Both the position numbers and the translations under genes were made by a program. Positions 52,441-63,525 of a stretch of 64,000 nt of DNA are shown here, in pieces. The stretch lies in NCBI RefSeq assembly GCF_024362695.1, contig NW_026063254.1, positions 124,001-188,000 of the forward strand, written 5' to 3'. The notes beneath the pieces were generated by a model. That model did no database searches. It was not told the DNA's origin and saw nothing but the letters and a program-made list of their open reading frames with translations. The stretch is from Pectinophora gossypiella. Its lineage: Eukaryota > Arthropoda > Insecta > Lepidoptera > Gelechiidae. The stretch's first letter is position 1. Each line of letters begins with the position of its first letter.

Positions 52441-52920
52441 TTGTGAAATATTTCTATTTAAAAATGCCTAAAAGGCGTTCTAAGTCCCCGCAAGGATGTG
52501 AGGAACTTCAAAGAAAGTGGCGAAGAGTGATAATCTATTCCGATTCGGATGAGTCAGAAAATTCAGGTGAGTTTAAAAATGTATAAGTACTTACTTTCCC
52601 GATCATTACGAACACGACAAAAATCATTGTCTCATGTGTTTCCATACAAACCTAGATGTGCGAGTTAATACAAAGGTATTTCAGCCGGGATGTTGACTGC
52701 GAGTCAACACGATGGCTTTTTAGCCCAGATATTGACTGCGAGTCAATACGCGGCTTAATTACCATCAAGAATTTGATCATGATTCGGCAAGATCATCAAT
52801 TTGCTTACAATATCGCACCCTTCGTGGAAAAACGCAGTAAGTTGATTTTATCAACTTTTCAGGAGCTAAAAAAAACTGTCCTACTAATTAGGTATAAGTC
52901 CTGGAAATAACCTTCAAAGA
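52440..52920 (+). pseudogene. DIRS-3 remnant: gag exon 1 and start of intron
   Basis: ATG 52464 opens a 34-codon exon (52464-52566): basic MPKRRSKS and RKWRR, then the acidic YSDSDESE. It ends in phase 1 at TCAG|GTGAGT, a strong donor, exactly as in DIRS-1 and DIRS-2. Downstream at about 52655, 52692 and 52731 are three palindrome units. After about 52900 nothing like gag, RT or YR follows, so the element is truncated. Without the sister elements this exon would be invisible. Confidence 0.7.
52692..52747 (+). repeat. DIRS-3 intron palindromes
   Basis: GTTGACT-GCG-AGTCAAC at 52692-52708 and ATTGACT-GCG-AGTCAAT at 52731-52747, plus a decayed third unit near 52655. The outer pair changes from G-C to A-T on both sides. 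The period is 39 bases. Confidence 0.7.
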
Positions 52921-53380
52921 GAAAATAATAGCAAAATGTAGCCCGGATTGACCCACATTTATTAATTTTTAATTAATAGTGTATATTTGAAAAAAAAATA
53001 AAAAAACACGATTGCGTAGATATTCCACGAAACTATAATCAAACGTTCCGTTGTAAGTACAGACACTGCTTTATTATTACGTAGTGCAAACAACATTGAC
53101 AGTTGTAACTTTACCTACAACGTTGTTCACCTTCCGATTTCGCCTTACTCGGATGTTGTAAGTATTAGTTACTTCGTTCTTACACGAAAAATTTTAACAA
53201 AATATTTTGCGTAAGTTGAGAAACCTATTTGTTCCACGTGAAAGTAAATGATCTTAGATAGTGTAACTATAGAAATTGCTTTTTTAATAAGGAAATATCT
53301 CAAAATAATTGTATGTATCTTTAAATACTTGTTTGTTGCAGGGGTTAGTCTAGAATGTAGAAGTATGTATGCTCATACAT
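52921..53380. other. Unassigned DNA
   Basis: No ORF or repeat recognised; AT-rich. Confidence 0.5.
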
Positions 53381-53382
53381 TA

Positions 53383-54642
53383 TACAGGGTGGCCCAGAAC
53401 TTCAAGTTCAAAATGAAAAATTTGATAGAGTGGCTCATTGGCTACTAGAAACACCCCCATGTATGTTCAGCCATAATTTATTATTATTTATAGTTTAGGA
53501 GATATGACCTATTTTGTACCTTTTTCTAGATTTTCTACCTTACTTCAGAAATAATCATTTTGTCGCTATCCCTTTCTTAATAATTATTTTATTTTACTTC
53601 ACAACTACGTCTAAAGATATATACCGCTAGGTAAAAAAATAAAAACAGTCAAATCAAAGACAAAAAAAAAGTTATTGGAAGTCAAAGTGAGAATTGGACC
53701 AAAATTGTCACAGTTGTTAAAACTTCGCTGAAGAATAATTAACACATGAGATTGGCATGGACGCTGACAGTAGGTATCTCTAAAAAACTGCTCCATTTAA
53801 TAGGCTTTTAGACACATCCAAAAAAAGTACCCTTAATAGAAGCAATAAACTAAGTAATTAGACCTCAAAGATGGCAAGATAGACAGATTTGAAGGAAAAA
53901 ATTACATTCTCATACAATGTAGGTAGCTGCTTCTTTCTAACGTTGTTAAAGGTGCTCAAAGACACATTTTCAATAAAAAGAATCACGCTCATAATCGCTA
54001 ACAGGGTAGACATAGCAACAGTCTGAAGACAAAACTTGCAGTCACTTTTGGTATTCATATTGTAATGAAGGTAAAAGTTATCCCCAAACACTGTTGGTGA
54101 TTCATACTATGAGATACTAAAATAAAATCTGTCTGTCTTGCAATCTTTGAGGGCTAATTACTAGTTTTATGCCCCTATTAAGGGTACTTTTTTTGATGTG
54201 TCTAAAAGCCTATTAAATGGAGCAGTTTTTAAAAACACTTTCAGGGTTCATGAAAATCTCATGTGTTTATTATTCTTCGGCGAAGTTTTAACAACTGTAA
54301 CAATTTTAGACGAATTCTCACTTTGACTTCCAACTTCCAATGACTTTTTTATCTTTCATTCGACTGTTTTTATTTTTTCACCTAGCGATACACATCCTTA
54401 GGCATAGTTATGAAGCAAAATAATTAGAAATTAAAAAGAAAAAATTAGAATTATTAAGAAAGGGATAGCGACAAAATGATGATTTCTGAAGTAAGATAGA
54501 AAATCAAGAAAAAGGTGTAAAATGGGTCATATCTCCTAAACCGTAAATAATCGCTGAACATATATGGGGGTGTTTCTGGTAGCTAATGAGCCCCTCTATC
54601 AAATTTTTCATTTTTAAACGTGAATTTTTGGGCCACCATGTA
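53383..54642. mobile_element. Foldback MITE with about 500-bp arms and TA duplication
   Basis: 53383-53890 and 54110-54642 are inverted copies; the ends are TACAGGGTGGCCCA and the inverse of TACATGGTGGCCCA. TA flanks both sides (53381-53382, 54643-54644), pointing to Tc1/mariner-type mobilisation. The 200-bp centre has no coding content. Confidence 0.85.
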
Positions 54643-54811
54643 TATTGAAATAAATTAAATCAGTGTTAAATTAAGTGTTTATTCTAATTTGTATTAAAAA
54701 CATGAATATTTATTTACTAGCTGTGCCAAAACTCGTTTGACCCGCATGGGTTTTCAGTTTTCAGGGAGTTATTTCTATTTGTAATTAAAATCCAACTTTT
54801 AATTTTAAAAC

Positions 54812-55321
54812 GTTTATTAATTATTACATGCATAATCACAAAATAATATTAATACGGTATGGCACTTGCCTTCATTAGAAAAACCTTCATTTTCAGTTAT
54901 TACAGTTAATCATTAAGAGTTTTCTTGAACATTTTGCTCCTTTCCGATCACTCCCTCTTTGCTTTTCGGTAGAACCTGCAAATGACAAAATATAAAAACT
55001 ATTCAGTATGATAATAAATTACTAAAAAGAAAAACAACCATTAATACCTATTATAGTAAGCTTAGAGATGAGCCAATTTTCCAACGTATCCGAAAAGCGA
55101 CAGAGTCAGTGATAAAAATGTATGTGATTGACATAAGGTTACATGTCAATCTCTCAAATCACTGTCACTGTCGTTTTACGTACTTAATCGTTGCAACTTG
55201 GCTAAAACCCTATAAAAGCCAGTTGGTTTGCATAAGAGATAACTCTAGAAAAAACTACATTAAGCAAATCAAAAATATATCTGTGGTTGTTATGATAAGA
55301 GGAAAATGACAGAATAATTAT
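54812..55321 (-). repeat. Right member of the 0.5-kb inverted repeat pair
   Basis: Mirror of 43205-43733, keeping the nested hairpin at about 55095-55175 with small differences in the stem. Confidence 0.75.
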
Positions 55322-55554
55322 ACCACAAATACACAGGCACTGACTATTTCAGAGAAACTTTACCACGCGCCGCTTCCAGGTTAGTAGGTAAATAACTATA
55401 TCAATCTAGAATACAAATACTGAAAGGATATTTCGGCATACAAAACAGGGAACGTTTTCAGCTGCTTAGCTTCCCGGCCAAGTCGTAAATCAGAAATGGT
55501 ACTAATATTCATTTTAATATTTAATATTAGTACTATTTCCTAATTACCGACATA

Positions 55555-55820
55555 CATAAGTAGTCAAAGTGACACCCATATCGTAGCCGAGCGGCGAGAT
55601 CACTAGGACATTGCAGTCTGGTTACCGGATGGCCCAAAAGTAAGATGATCTGTGCGTCGGAGAGCACGTTAGGCAGTTGGTTGCGGCTTAATTAAGTATG
55701 CAGGTATGTCGTCGTTACATGAGGCATATCAAGGACCTATGGCGGCTCAGTAGTAACCCTGATACTAGGGTTGATGAGGTCAGTCAATTATTGTCTCAAC
55801 CCACACGAGAGAAGAAGAAG
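55555..55820 (+). repeat. Lepidopteran SINE/LINE-tail type repeat
   Basis: The stretch with TAGCCGAGCGGCGAGATCAC, then GTCGTTACATGAGGCATATC and GGCGGCTCAGTAGTAACCC, ending in AGAAGAAGAAG, has the form of a retroposon very common in Lepidoptera as I recall it. The first part resembles an A box of tRNA-Leu/Ser (TAGCCGAGCGG), so a tRNA-derived head is possible. Confidence 0.55.
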
Positions 55821-56119
55821 TTTACTCGACTTTAGTAGGATACGGATAGGTACATACGAACCTTCAAGAGAATGAGTCTCATGTTGACTACGACGAGAAG
55901 ATATCCCATAGTTTCTTGAAATATTTTTGCATTTCTGGTCATTCTTCCACTGGGTTGTACTGGATTGGGTTGCAGTATTAATGGAATCTGTTAATTGTAA
56001 CATAATGGTTTAAATACATTGTTTGTAGGTAGGTACATAATAGACGTTAAGCAATAAAAATGACCTATTACCAAATCACCCTAATAATTAGACACAAACC
56101 TAGATATTTTATCGTTATT

Positions 56120-58081
56120 TAGGTACTAGCTTTTGCCCGCGACTTCGTCCGCGTGGCGTGTTATATAAGAGAGAGATCTTTGTGTGTGTGGGAGTGCATA
56201 CTTATGCAGTTTAGATTTTTTCATAAGTACATTTTTTTTTTCCCAATAACTCCCATTTTTCAAAATACAGCCAAAAATAAACTTTATATTTACTAAGGTA
56301 TGCATGCGTGCTAGATTGAATCAATTGATTGAATTGTTTTTTTTTAATTGATTATTCATTGAGTTTTAATTTTAATACACACTTCCTCTCTTCCCTTCAA
56401 CGTTGCTGTGCCCTATAGGGTCCATGTTTTAGTTCCTATGCCTATGTAACACCCTATTGTACTACATGGAATGCAATAAATAATTTAATTGAATTGAATT
56501 GAAAATATCTATCTTACGCGGTTTCGATTTTTTCATACAAATGTTTTTTTCCCACTAACTCCCGTTTCCGTGGGAATTTTGCAATATCCTGTTGCAACTA
56601 AGCTTTAAGTTAACTAAGGTACCTGCATGCCAAATTTCAAGCGTCTAACTTAAGCGGTTTAGATTTTTCATACAAAAAGATTTTCCCGCTAATTTCCGTT
56701 GCCGTGGGAATTCCGGGAATTCCTTTCTTAGTGCACCTCTACGGTACCTAAGCTATGTCCCTTCCAAATTTCAAATGCCTACGTTTAGCCGTTCAGGCTA
56801 TGCGTTGATATATGTCAGTCACTGAGTCAGTCAGTTTCTCCTTTTATTTAGATTTGATTTTTTCATACAAATGTTTTTTCCCGCTAACTACCGTTCCCGT
56901 GGGAATTTTGTAATATCCTGTTGCAACTAAGCTTTAAGTTTACTAAAGTACCTGCATGCCAAATTTCAAACGTCTAACTTGAGTGGTTTAGATTTTTCAT
57001 ACAAAAGGATTTTCCCGTTAATTCGCGTTCCCGTGGGAATTTGGGAATTCCTTTCTTAGTGCACCTCCACGGTACTTAAGGTACTTGCATGCCAAATTTC
57101 AATTGTCTAACTTGAGTGGTTTAGATTTTTCATACAAAAGGATTTTCCCGCTAACTACCGTTCCCGTGGGAATTTTGTAATATCCTGTTGCAACTAAGCT
57201 TTAAGTTTACTAAAGTACCTGCATGCCAAATTTCAAACGTCTAACTTGAGTGGTTTAGATTTTTCATACAAAAGGATTTTCCCGTTAATTCGCGTTCCCG
57301 TGGGAATTTCGGGAATTCCTTTCTTAGTGCACCTCCACGGTACCTAAGGTACCTGCATGACAAATTTCAAAGGTCTAACTTGAGTGGTTTAGATTTTTCA
57401 TACAAAAGGATTTTCCCGCTAATTCCCGTTCTCGTGGGAATTTCGGGAATTCCTTTCTTAGTGCACCACTACGGTACTTAAGGTATCTGCATGCCAAATT
57501 TCAAACGTCTAACTTGAGTGGTTTAGATTTTTCATACAAAAGGATTTTCCCGCTAATTCCCGTTCCCGTGAGAATTTTGGGAATTCCTTTCTTAGTGCAC
57601 CTCTACGGTACTTCAGGTACCTGCATGCCAAATTTCAGTTGTCTAACTTGAGTGGTTTAGATTTTTCATACAAAAGGATTTTCCCGCTAATTCCCGTTCC
57701 CGTGGGAATTTCGGGAATTCCTTTCTTAGTACACCTCTACGGTATCTAAGGTACCTGCATGCCAAATTTCAAACGTCTAACTTGAGTGGTTTAGATTTTT
57801 CATACAAAAGGATTTTCCCGCTAATTCCCGTTCCCGTAGGATTTTCGGAAATTCCTTTCTTAGTATACCTCTACGGTATCTAAGGTACCTGCATGGCAAA
57901 TTTCAAACGTCTAACTTGAGTGGTTTAGATTTTTCATACAAAAGAATTTCCCTTCACTACTCTGCTCCTATTGATTGTAGCGTGATGAAAAGTATACTAT
58001 AACCTGTCCAGGAGTGTGAAGAATAATTGTACCAAGTTTCATTAAAATCCGTCCAGTAGGTTTTGTTTCTATAAGGAACAT

Positions 58082-58134
<53 letters not shown>

Positions 58135-58260
58135 AATTTTACTGATTGCATTTTTGGCATCAGTATCGACCACTTATCACCCCCTGATAGTTATTTTGAA
58201 AAAATATTTAATGTACAGAATTGACCTCTCTACAGATTTATTATAAGTATAGATTAAATA
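56120..58260 (+). repeat. Tandem array of about ten 130-142-bp units with (GACA)n
   Basis: Starts with TTTTGCCCGCGACTTCGTCC at 56132. From about 56500 to 57950, units of the pattern TTTCATACAAAAGGATTTTC, CCGTTCCCGTGGGAATT, CACGGTACCTAAGGTACCTG, AATTTCAAACGTCTAACTTG follow each other. There are two subtypes (one with AATATCCTGTTGCAAC, one with GGAATTCCTTTCTTAGTGCA). It ends at 57950-58260 with a (CAGA)n run at 58080-58134. No protein is encoded. Confidence 0.88.
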
Positions 58261-58868
58261 GAAGGTTAGTACCAATGCGTTAATAATAAAATGCATATCA
58301 AACTCAAGCGAACAAATAACAAAATCAAGGGTGTTTTTGCAAAAGTTAACTTATATACCTAGGTAGATAATTCACAACCAAGCCGAAATACTACAGTTGA
58401 TCACGTAACAGTTTTTTTGTTAAAATATCTTTATTTTATTTATATACCAGGTGCTATGCCAGGTGATAGCGAATGTATAAAAACGGCACACCCTAATTTA
58501 AATAGGTAGTTAGTTTATAGATTAAAAGCACCGAATAGGCACCTAGGCATGCTTAGTATACTTTAATAATTAGTACAGAGCAGTGCAATCATCATCACGC
58601 ATTAACCAAACCAACTTACGTCAAGTAGGTAGGTATCTGCTTCTGTGTAAACCTTACAAAACAAAATATTTATAATATTAATAGTCTAATAAACAGTAAT
58701 ATACTAAGTAGGTAAGGTAATAGGTACCTAAAATCTAGCTAGTCTATTTATAAGTAAATAACTCACCATCTTCGATTTTGTCCAAGTTGAGCATACGTAT
58801 AATCCTTGGGTTTTTTACTTCCACACAAAGATATGTACGCTTCGAGTAGCCACCATGAACAAATTAAA
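58261..58868. other. Unassigned AT-rich DNA
   Basis: No recognised gene or repeat. Confidence 0.5.
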
Positions 58869-58869
58869 T

Positions 58870-59262
58870 AGAGAGATAATTATTACATCTATCCAACATT
58901 CGTCAATCATGACTTTTTATTCTAACAAAAATCGACCTTATTATTACTGCAATGCGATCGTTATTTGTAGGGTCGTATGCTGACTGACGGAATACCGTGG
59001 TAAAACTACGATCACAAATAGACAATCAGCTTTCACTCTACAAATAACGATCACAGTGCGATAATAATAAGGTCGTTTTTTATAAACTTCGTCGGCTATA
59101 ATTTTGTCTATGGGTGATCTTGGTTTTACCGTGGTAAAAGCACAATCAGCATACGACCCTACAAATAACGATCACAGTACAGTAATAATAGGGTCGATTT
59201 TTGGTTGAATATAAAGTCGAGATTGACGAAAAATTGGTGGATAGATGTAATACCTCTCTAAT
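58870..59262. mobile_element. Small foldback element
   Basis: ATTACATCTATCC at 58882 and its inverse ending at 59251 border two diverged arms with inner repeats (TTTGTAGGGTCGTATGCTGA and complement, ACAAATAACGATCACAGT). No coding sequence. Confidence 0.75.
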
Positions 59263-59479
59263 ATCTTTCTAATACCTCTCTTTGAGTGTGCAGCCCGCCG
59301 CCGCCGGCGCGGCGTAAGTACAGTAATTAGAATAACACGACAAATGATTCAAATTATTGCCTTTAAAAGAGTTGTATTCATATTTACGAAGAGTGTAGTA
59401 TAAAATATGTCATCGAAAAATGAAGTTAAATGAAATAACGTAATAGTAATATCAAATCTTGCTTGGAAAAAAAAACGTG

Positions 59480-59595
59480 ATTATATTTACACCAAACCGT
59501 TACGCTAAAAGATTCGCAGAATAGGCAAGTAGCTGGAGTTACACCAAATAGTAACGCTAAAAGATTCGTGGAATAACGAAGTAACTAGACGTACA
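59480..59595. repeat. Two 50-bp tandem units
   Basis: ACACCAAA...AACGCTAAAAGATTCG... occurs at 59490 and 59540 with small differences. The rest of 59280-60005 shows nothing recognisable. Confidence 0.6.
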
Positions 59596-60819
59596 ACCAC
59601 TGTCGTGTCGTATAATGTCGTGAAACATGTTAGTACGTTTACTTACGACTCGACCATCCTAAAAAACTTTCGTGTAAAATCGACGTAAGTGTTATTATGA
59701 CTTTACTATATGGGAAAATTACAAAAAAAAATCACGTATTTATACTTACTTTCTTATTATGGGGGAAAAATATTTTTATCAATGTTGCACAATTTCATTG
59801 TTTTTGTAATAATTTCTTCATTTTTACTGATATCTTAATGAAAATTTGTGAGAAGGTGTATTCGTGTACGCTGAATTGAATGGTGCAATAAAAAAAAAAT
59901 GTCGCTAGTCCACTTACTGCGTTTTTCCACGGGGGGTGCGATATAATGTTCCTGGTGATTTACAAAACATACCCACAAAAATAAATACATTTGAATTTGA
60001 ATAAAAAATATGTCGTAACAGTGGGTGTCGTAACATCATCATCAGAATGGAGGGTGTTATAAGAGTGGGCGTTAGAAGACAATAATGGCCGTCATCAGTA
60101 TCACAATCATTTTATTTACTTCCACATAGTTTTTGTATCACGATTAAACAAAGTCACAGCATAAGGTACACACTCACTGCAACGTCACGGTATTCGTAAC
60201 GGTTACAGTCTCTCGTTATCTAGCGCGCATAAGGACGTTAGCGCGAAGGGGCCCTCCACCACCCATGGTTCCAACATTCGGACCGCATCATCGGGACATG
60301 TGAACGTACTTGCTAGGTGCTCTTTTCCGATCACACTTTCTTGACGTCCCTACAAGTTATAGGTGAGCGACTATAGCACTCCTCGTAATTATTCGACACG
60401 TCCGCTCATGACGATGGTTCGCGGTAGACTGCCCGACTAGAATGGCAGCGCACGTCCGCTCGACACGACGACTCTGTAGTGACTCTCGACTAGGGTTGCA
60501 ACGATATATCGGAAAACCGATAAATATCGATATATCGACGCCTAAAAATATCGATATTTATCGATATCGACGAACGCCGATATCGATATATATCAATATC
60601 GAAAAAATCAATATATCGAAAACCCCACCCAATTTAAAAGACACAACACTGACTATCTAAAACCGATTTTGTTGTGTTGTAGTCTGTCTTAGGCTGTATG
60701 GGTTATGTGCCTTTGCCTCTTCTTCAGAGTGGACGAAAATAACAAAAAAAAGTTGTCTCTGGTCGTAACGGCGGTTGGTTGTTGTACTTGTTTGTTGACT
60801 TTGTTGATTTACCGTTAAT

Positions 60820-60963
60820 ATGAAGAGAAGTAAACTGTGGTCGTATTTCAAAAAAGAAGACAGTGATGCCGTTTGCACACTTTGTAATAAACGAATTAAA
60901 ACATCTGGAAATACAAGCAATCTAGCATCACATATGAAACACAAACATCCAGAAAAAGACGTA
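60820..60963 (+). pseudogene. hAT transposase N terminus (BED zinc finger)
   Basis: The ATG at 60820 opens a BED finger: LWSYFKK, then CTLCNKRIKTSGNTSNLASH and MKHKHPEK, with the C-x2-C ... H-x4-H spacing. After about 60963 the frame runs into LINE sequence, so the RNase H-like core and dimerisation region are absent. Confidence 0.85.
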
Positions 60964-60964
60964 T

Positions 60965-61572
60965 TTCGCCTCATCTGGTCGCACTCACCGTCCCCTTTAC
61001 AACTTGCACCTGAAAACTCCCCCCTATTCTACGCAAATGTACGGTGACTTTTTTACCGTGCAGGCCGTCAAACTGTGGAACGCGCTACCCAGGGTCACTC
61101 GGGAATGTGACACGGTGGGTAGTTTTAAAAGGAACTTGAAGGATTATTATTTGAGTCTTGCTTGAGTTGCATTAGTCGTATTTGTATGCATTTTATTTAC
61201 TTATTTATTTAGGTATATATATTGTATATAGTGTGTATTTTTATAAACCAATATAGAAAGTATATAATATGTTTCTATATCTATGAAATATATATTATAT
61301 TATAATTTATTTAAATGTGGTTTGTAGGTTTAGGTTAATATTGTGTCTTATATTAGTATAGGTAATTGAGTAATTTCTAAATCATTTGTACGCGTATGTA
61401 TGTCTATCTATATAATATTATACGTTGAAAGTCTCTCTTGTCACTTAGGTCCGCTGGAAGAAATCTCTTTGTTTAGAGATAAGCTTGCCTGTACTATCTG
61501 TTTTCTTTGTATGTTTCTTGTGTCTGTGTCATTGTGTACAAATAAATAAATAAATAAAATAAATAAATAAAG
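60965..61572 (+). mobile_element. LINE 3' fragment nested in the hAT
   Basis: 61020-61165 encodes a LINE RT C terminus (FTVQAVKLWNALPRVTRECD, FKRNLKDYYLSLA stop). The 3' UTR follows and ends in a run of AAAT units at 61540-61572, immediately before the hAT subterminal repeats resume. Confidence 0.8.
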
Positions 61573-61850
61573 AAATATCGATATATCGTCCCACCAGTCC
61601 GATATATCGATATATCAATATCGACTTAATTCGATAAATATCGATATCGATATATCGATATTTTTAAAAGTTTTGCATCCCTACTCTCGACTTCACTCCG
61701 CTCTGCTCGTACGCCACCTTTCGTCGGAGCGTTGCAACTTCATGACGGAAGTGATGTAACTTCATTTTATTTACCGATTAGATCAATTTCTCTTCTTAAT
61801 TCATAACTAACTCCGACAAATATAACTATTTTGTGTTTTCTTTGTCGTAG

Positions 61851-62911
61851 ACTCTCAACATCAAGAGATCACGAATAATGACCCCGAACAACAGGGGATC
61901 ACGAACGATTCGATGTTCGAAAACGAATCTACGCCGGAAATTATTGCCACAAAAGTCGACCCTTTGCAGGAAGAACCAGAATTGGAATTAGACTCGGATT
62001 TGTCGGCGGCGTTGGGTGAGCCGGCCGACGACATACCGGAATATGGAGAAAATATCGTGCAAGACGTGGCCCAGAGGTTGCTACCAATTTTACGTAAGGG
62101 TATTCCTAAGGAGAAAAAAGACCTTTTGTTAAAGGAATACACAATACCGCAGAATTGCAAACTTTTGCGATCCCCATCACTAAACATAGAAATGACAGCG
62201 GCCATTACGGATGTAAACAGAGCTCGCGACAAGAGGCTAGAGTCGAACCAAAATCAGCTCGGCTTGGGTATTTCAGCCGTTAGTAATGGATTATCTATTC
62301 TTCTTACCAAGGACGATAAGCAGAATAAAGTTCAAGCAATTAAAGCCATATCGGACGGTTGCCGAATTTTAGCGGACCTCCATTACAACGAGACACAAAC
62401 GAGAATTAAACTCATAAACCCTTGTTTAGACAAGTCATTTGTACGCTCAATACAGGATCTGGAAAGAGATGAAACTCTTTTCGGTAGTAAGTTGGCTGAA
62501 AAAATAAGAGCTTCAAAAACTATCGAGAAACTCAAGGAGGCCTATTTGTTGGTACCTATTGCGGTTTCGTGCCGAAAATACTTAAGGTTTAAGTTTCAAT
62601 TTGAAAATTCATTAGTAGATAATCTATACGAATTTAAGGCCATGCCTTACGGTCTATCAGTTGCGCCTAGGACCTTCACAAAGCTTATGAAGGAGGTAGT
62701 AACACATTTAAGATATCGAGGATTCATCAATGTAATTTACTTAGATGATATATTGTGTATAGGTCGCGATTACAATGAATGTCACCATAATGTTACCGAA
62801 ACACTTCGCCTTCTTGAATGCTTAGGATTCGTAGTTAACTACGATAAAAGTGTTATTCGCCCACAACAAATTTGCAAATTTTTGGGTTTTATATATATAT
62901 GTCGGAGTTAG
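61851..62911 (+). pseudogene. DIRS-like gag exon 2 fused in frame to a truncated RT
   Basis: The open frame begins after an acceptor (TTTCTTTGTCGTAG, ending 61850) that puts gag in phase 1, matching the other DIRS gags. An acidic stretch is followed by a Gag middle closely like DIRS-1 (NRARDKRLESNQNQLGLGI, RILADLHYNETQTR). At about residue 205 of the 61913 ORF (62535) the frame passes directly from Gag (RASKTIEKL) into RT just after motif A (KEAYLLVPI), continues through MPYGLSVAPRTFTKLM and YLDDILCIG, and is cut at the right arm (62900). The Gag tail, the RT start, the motif A Asp and everything past RT are missing. No exon 1 was found upstream. Confidence 0.85.
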
Positions 62912-63525
62912 TTATGAATTAAGAAGAGAAATTGATCAAATCGGAAAATAAAATGAAGTTACATCACTACCGTCATGAAGTTGCATCGCTCCGACGTCAG
63001 GTGGCGCACGGCCAGAGCTGAGTGAAGTCGGGGAGTCACTACAGAGTCGTCGTGTCGAGCGGACGTGTACTGCCGTTATAGTCGGGCAGTCTGCCGCGAA
63101 CCTTCGTCATGAACGGACGTGTCGAATAATTACGATCGGAAAGTGGAGTGCTATAGTCGCTCACCTATAACTTGTAGGGACGTCAAGAAAGTGTGATCGG
63201 AAAAGAGCACGTGTCCCGATGATTCGGTCCGAATATAGGAACCATGGGTGGTGGAGGGCAAGTAGAGGGCGAGTAGCCCCTTCGCGCTAACGTCCTTATG
63301 CGCGCTAGATAACGAGAGACTGTGTAACCGTTACGAATACCGTGACGTTGCCGTGAGTGTGTACCTTATGCTGTGACTTTATTTAATCGTGATACAAAAA
63401 CTATGTGGAAGTAAATAAAATGATTGTGATACTGATGACGGCCATTATTGTCTTCTAACGCCCACTCTTCTAACGCCCACCCTCCATTCTGATGATGTTA
63501 CGACCGACACCCTCTGTTACGACAT

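Larger units (their letters stand above)
60491..61683 (+). mobile_element. hAT element remnant with 8-bp target duplication
   Basis: CTCTCGAC lies on both sides (60483-60490, 61684-61691). The ends are TAGGGTTGCAA and, inverted, TAGGGATGCAA. Both subterminal regions (60505-60620, 61573-61660) are dense in ATCGATA/TATCGAT phrases. Most of the transposase is missing and replaced by a LINE 3' fragment. Confidence 0.88.
60008..63525 (+). mobile_element. Foldback element carrying a DIRS gag-RT fragment
   Basis: Inverted arms of about 630 bp (60008-60490 plus 61684-61822 on the left; 62900-63525 on the right) enclose a 1.07-kb centre derived from a DIRS-like element. The left arm is interrupted by an hAT. 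No YR, RNase H or internal complementary region is present. The outer ends read ATGTCGTAACAG and its inverse; I see no target duplication. Whether the arms are the ITRs of a DIRS family or foreign foldback arms is open. Confidence 0.75.

Noticed and set aside
55565..55640. Possible tRNA-Leu/Ser gene (TAGCCGAGCGG A-box-like motif)
   Set aside because: No acceptor stem, anticodon stem or convincing B box follows; at most a tRNA-derived SINE head.
57957..58160. Frame with a repeated SVCLSVCLSVCL run
   Set aside because: Translation of the (CAGA)n microsatellite.
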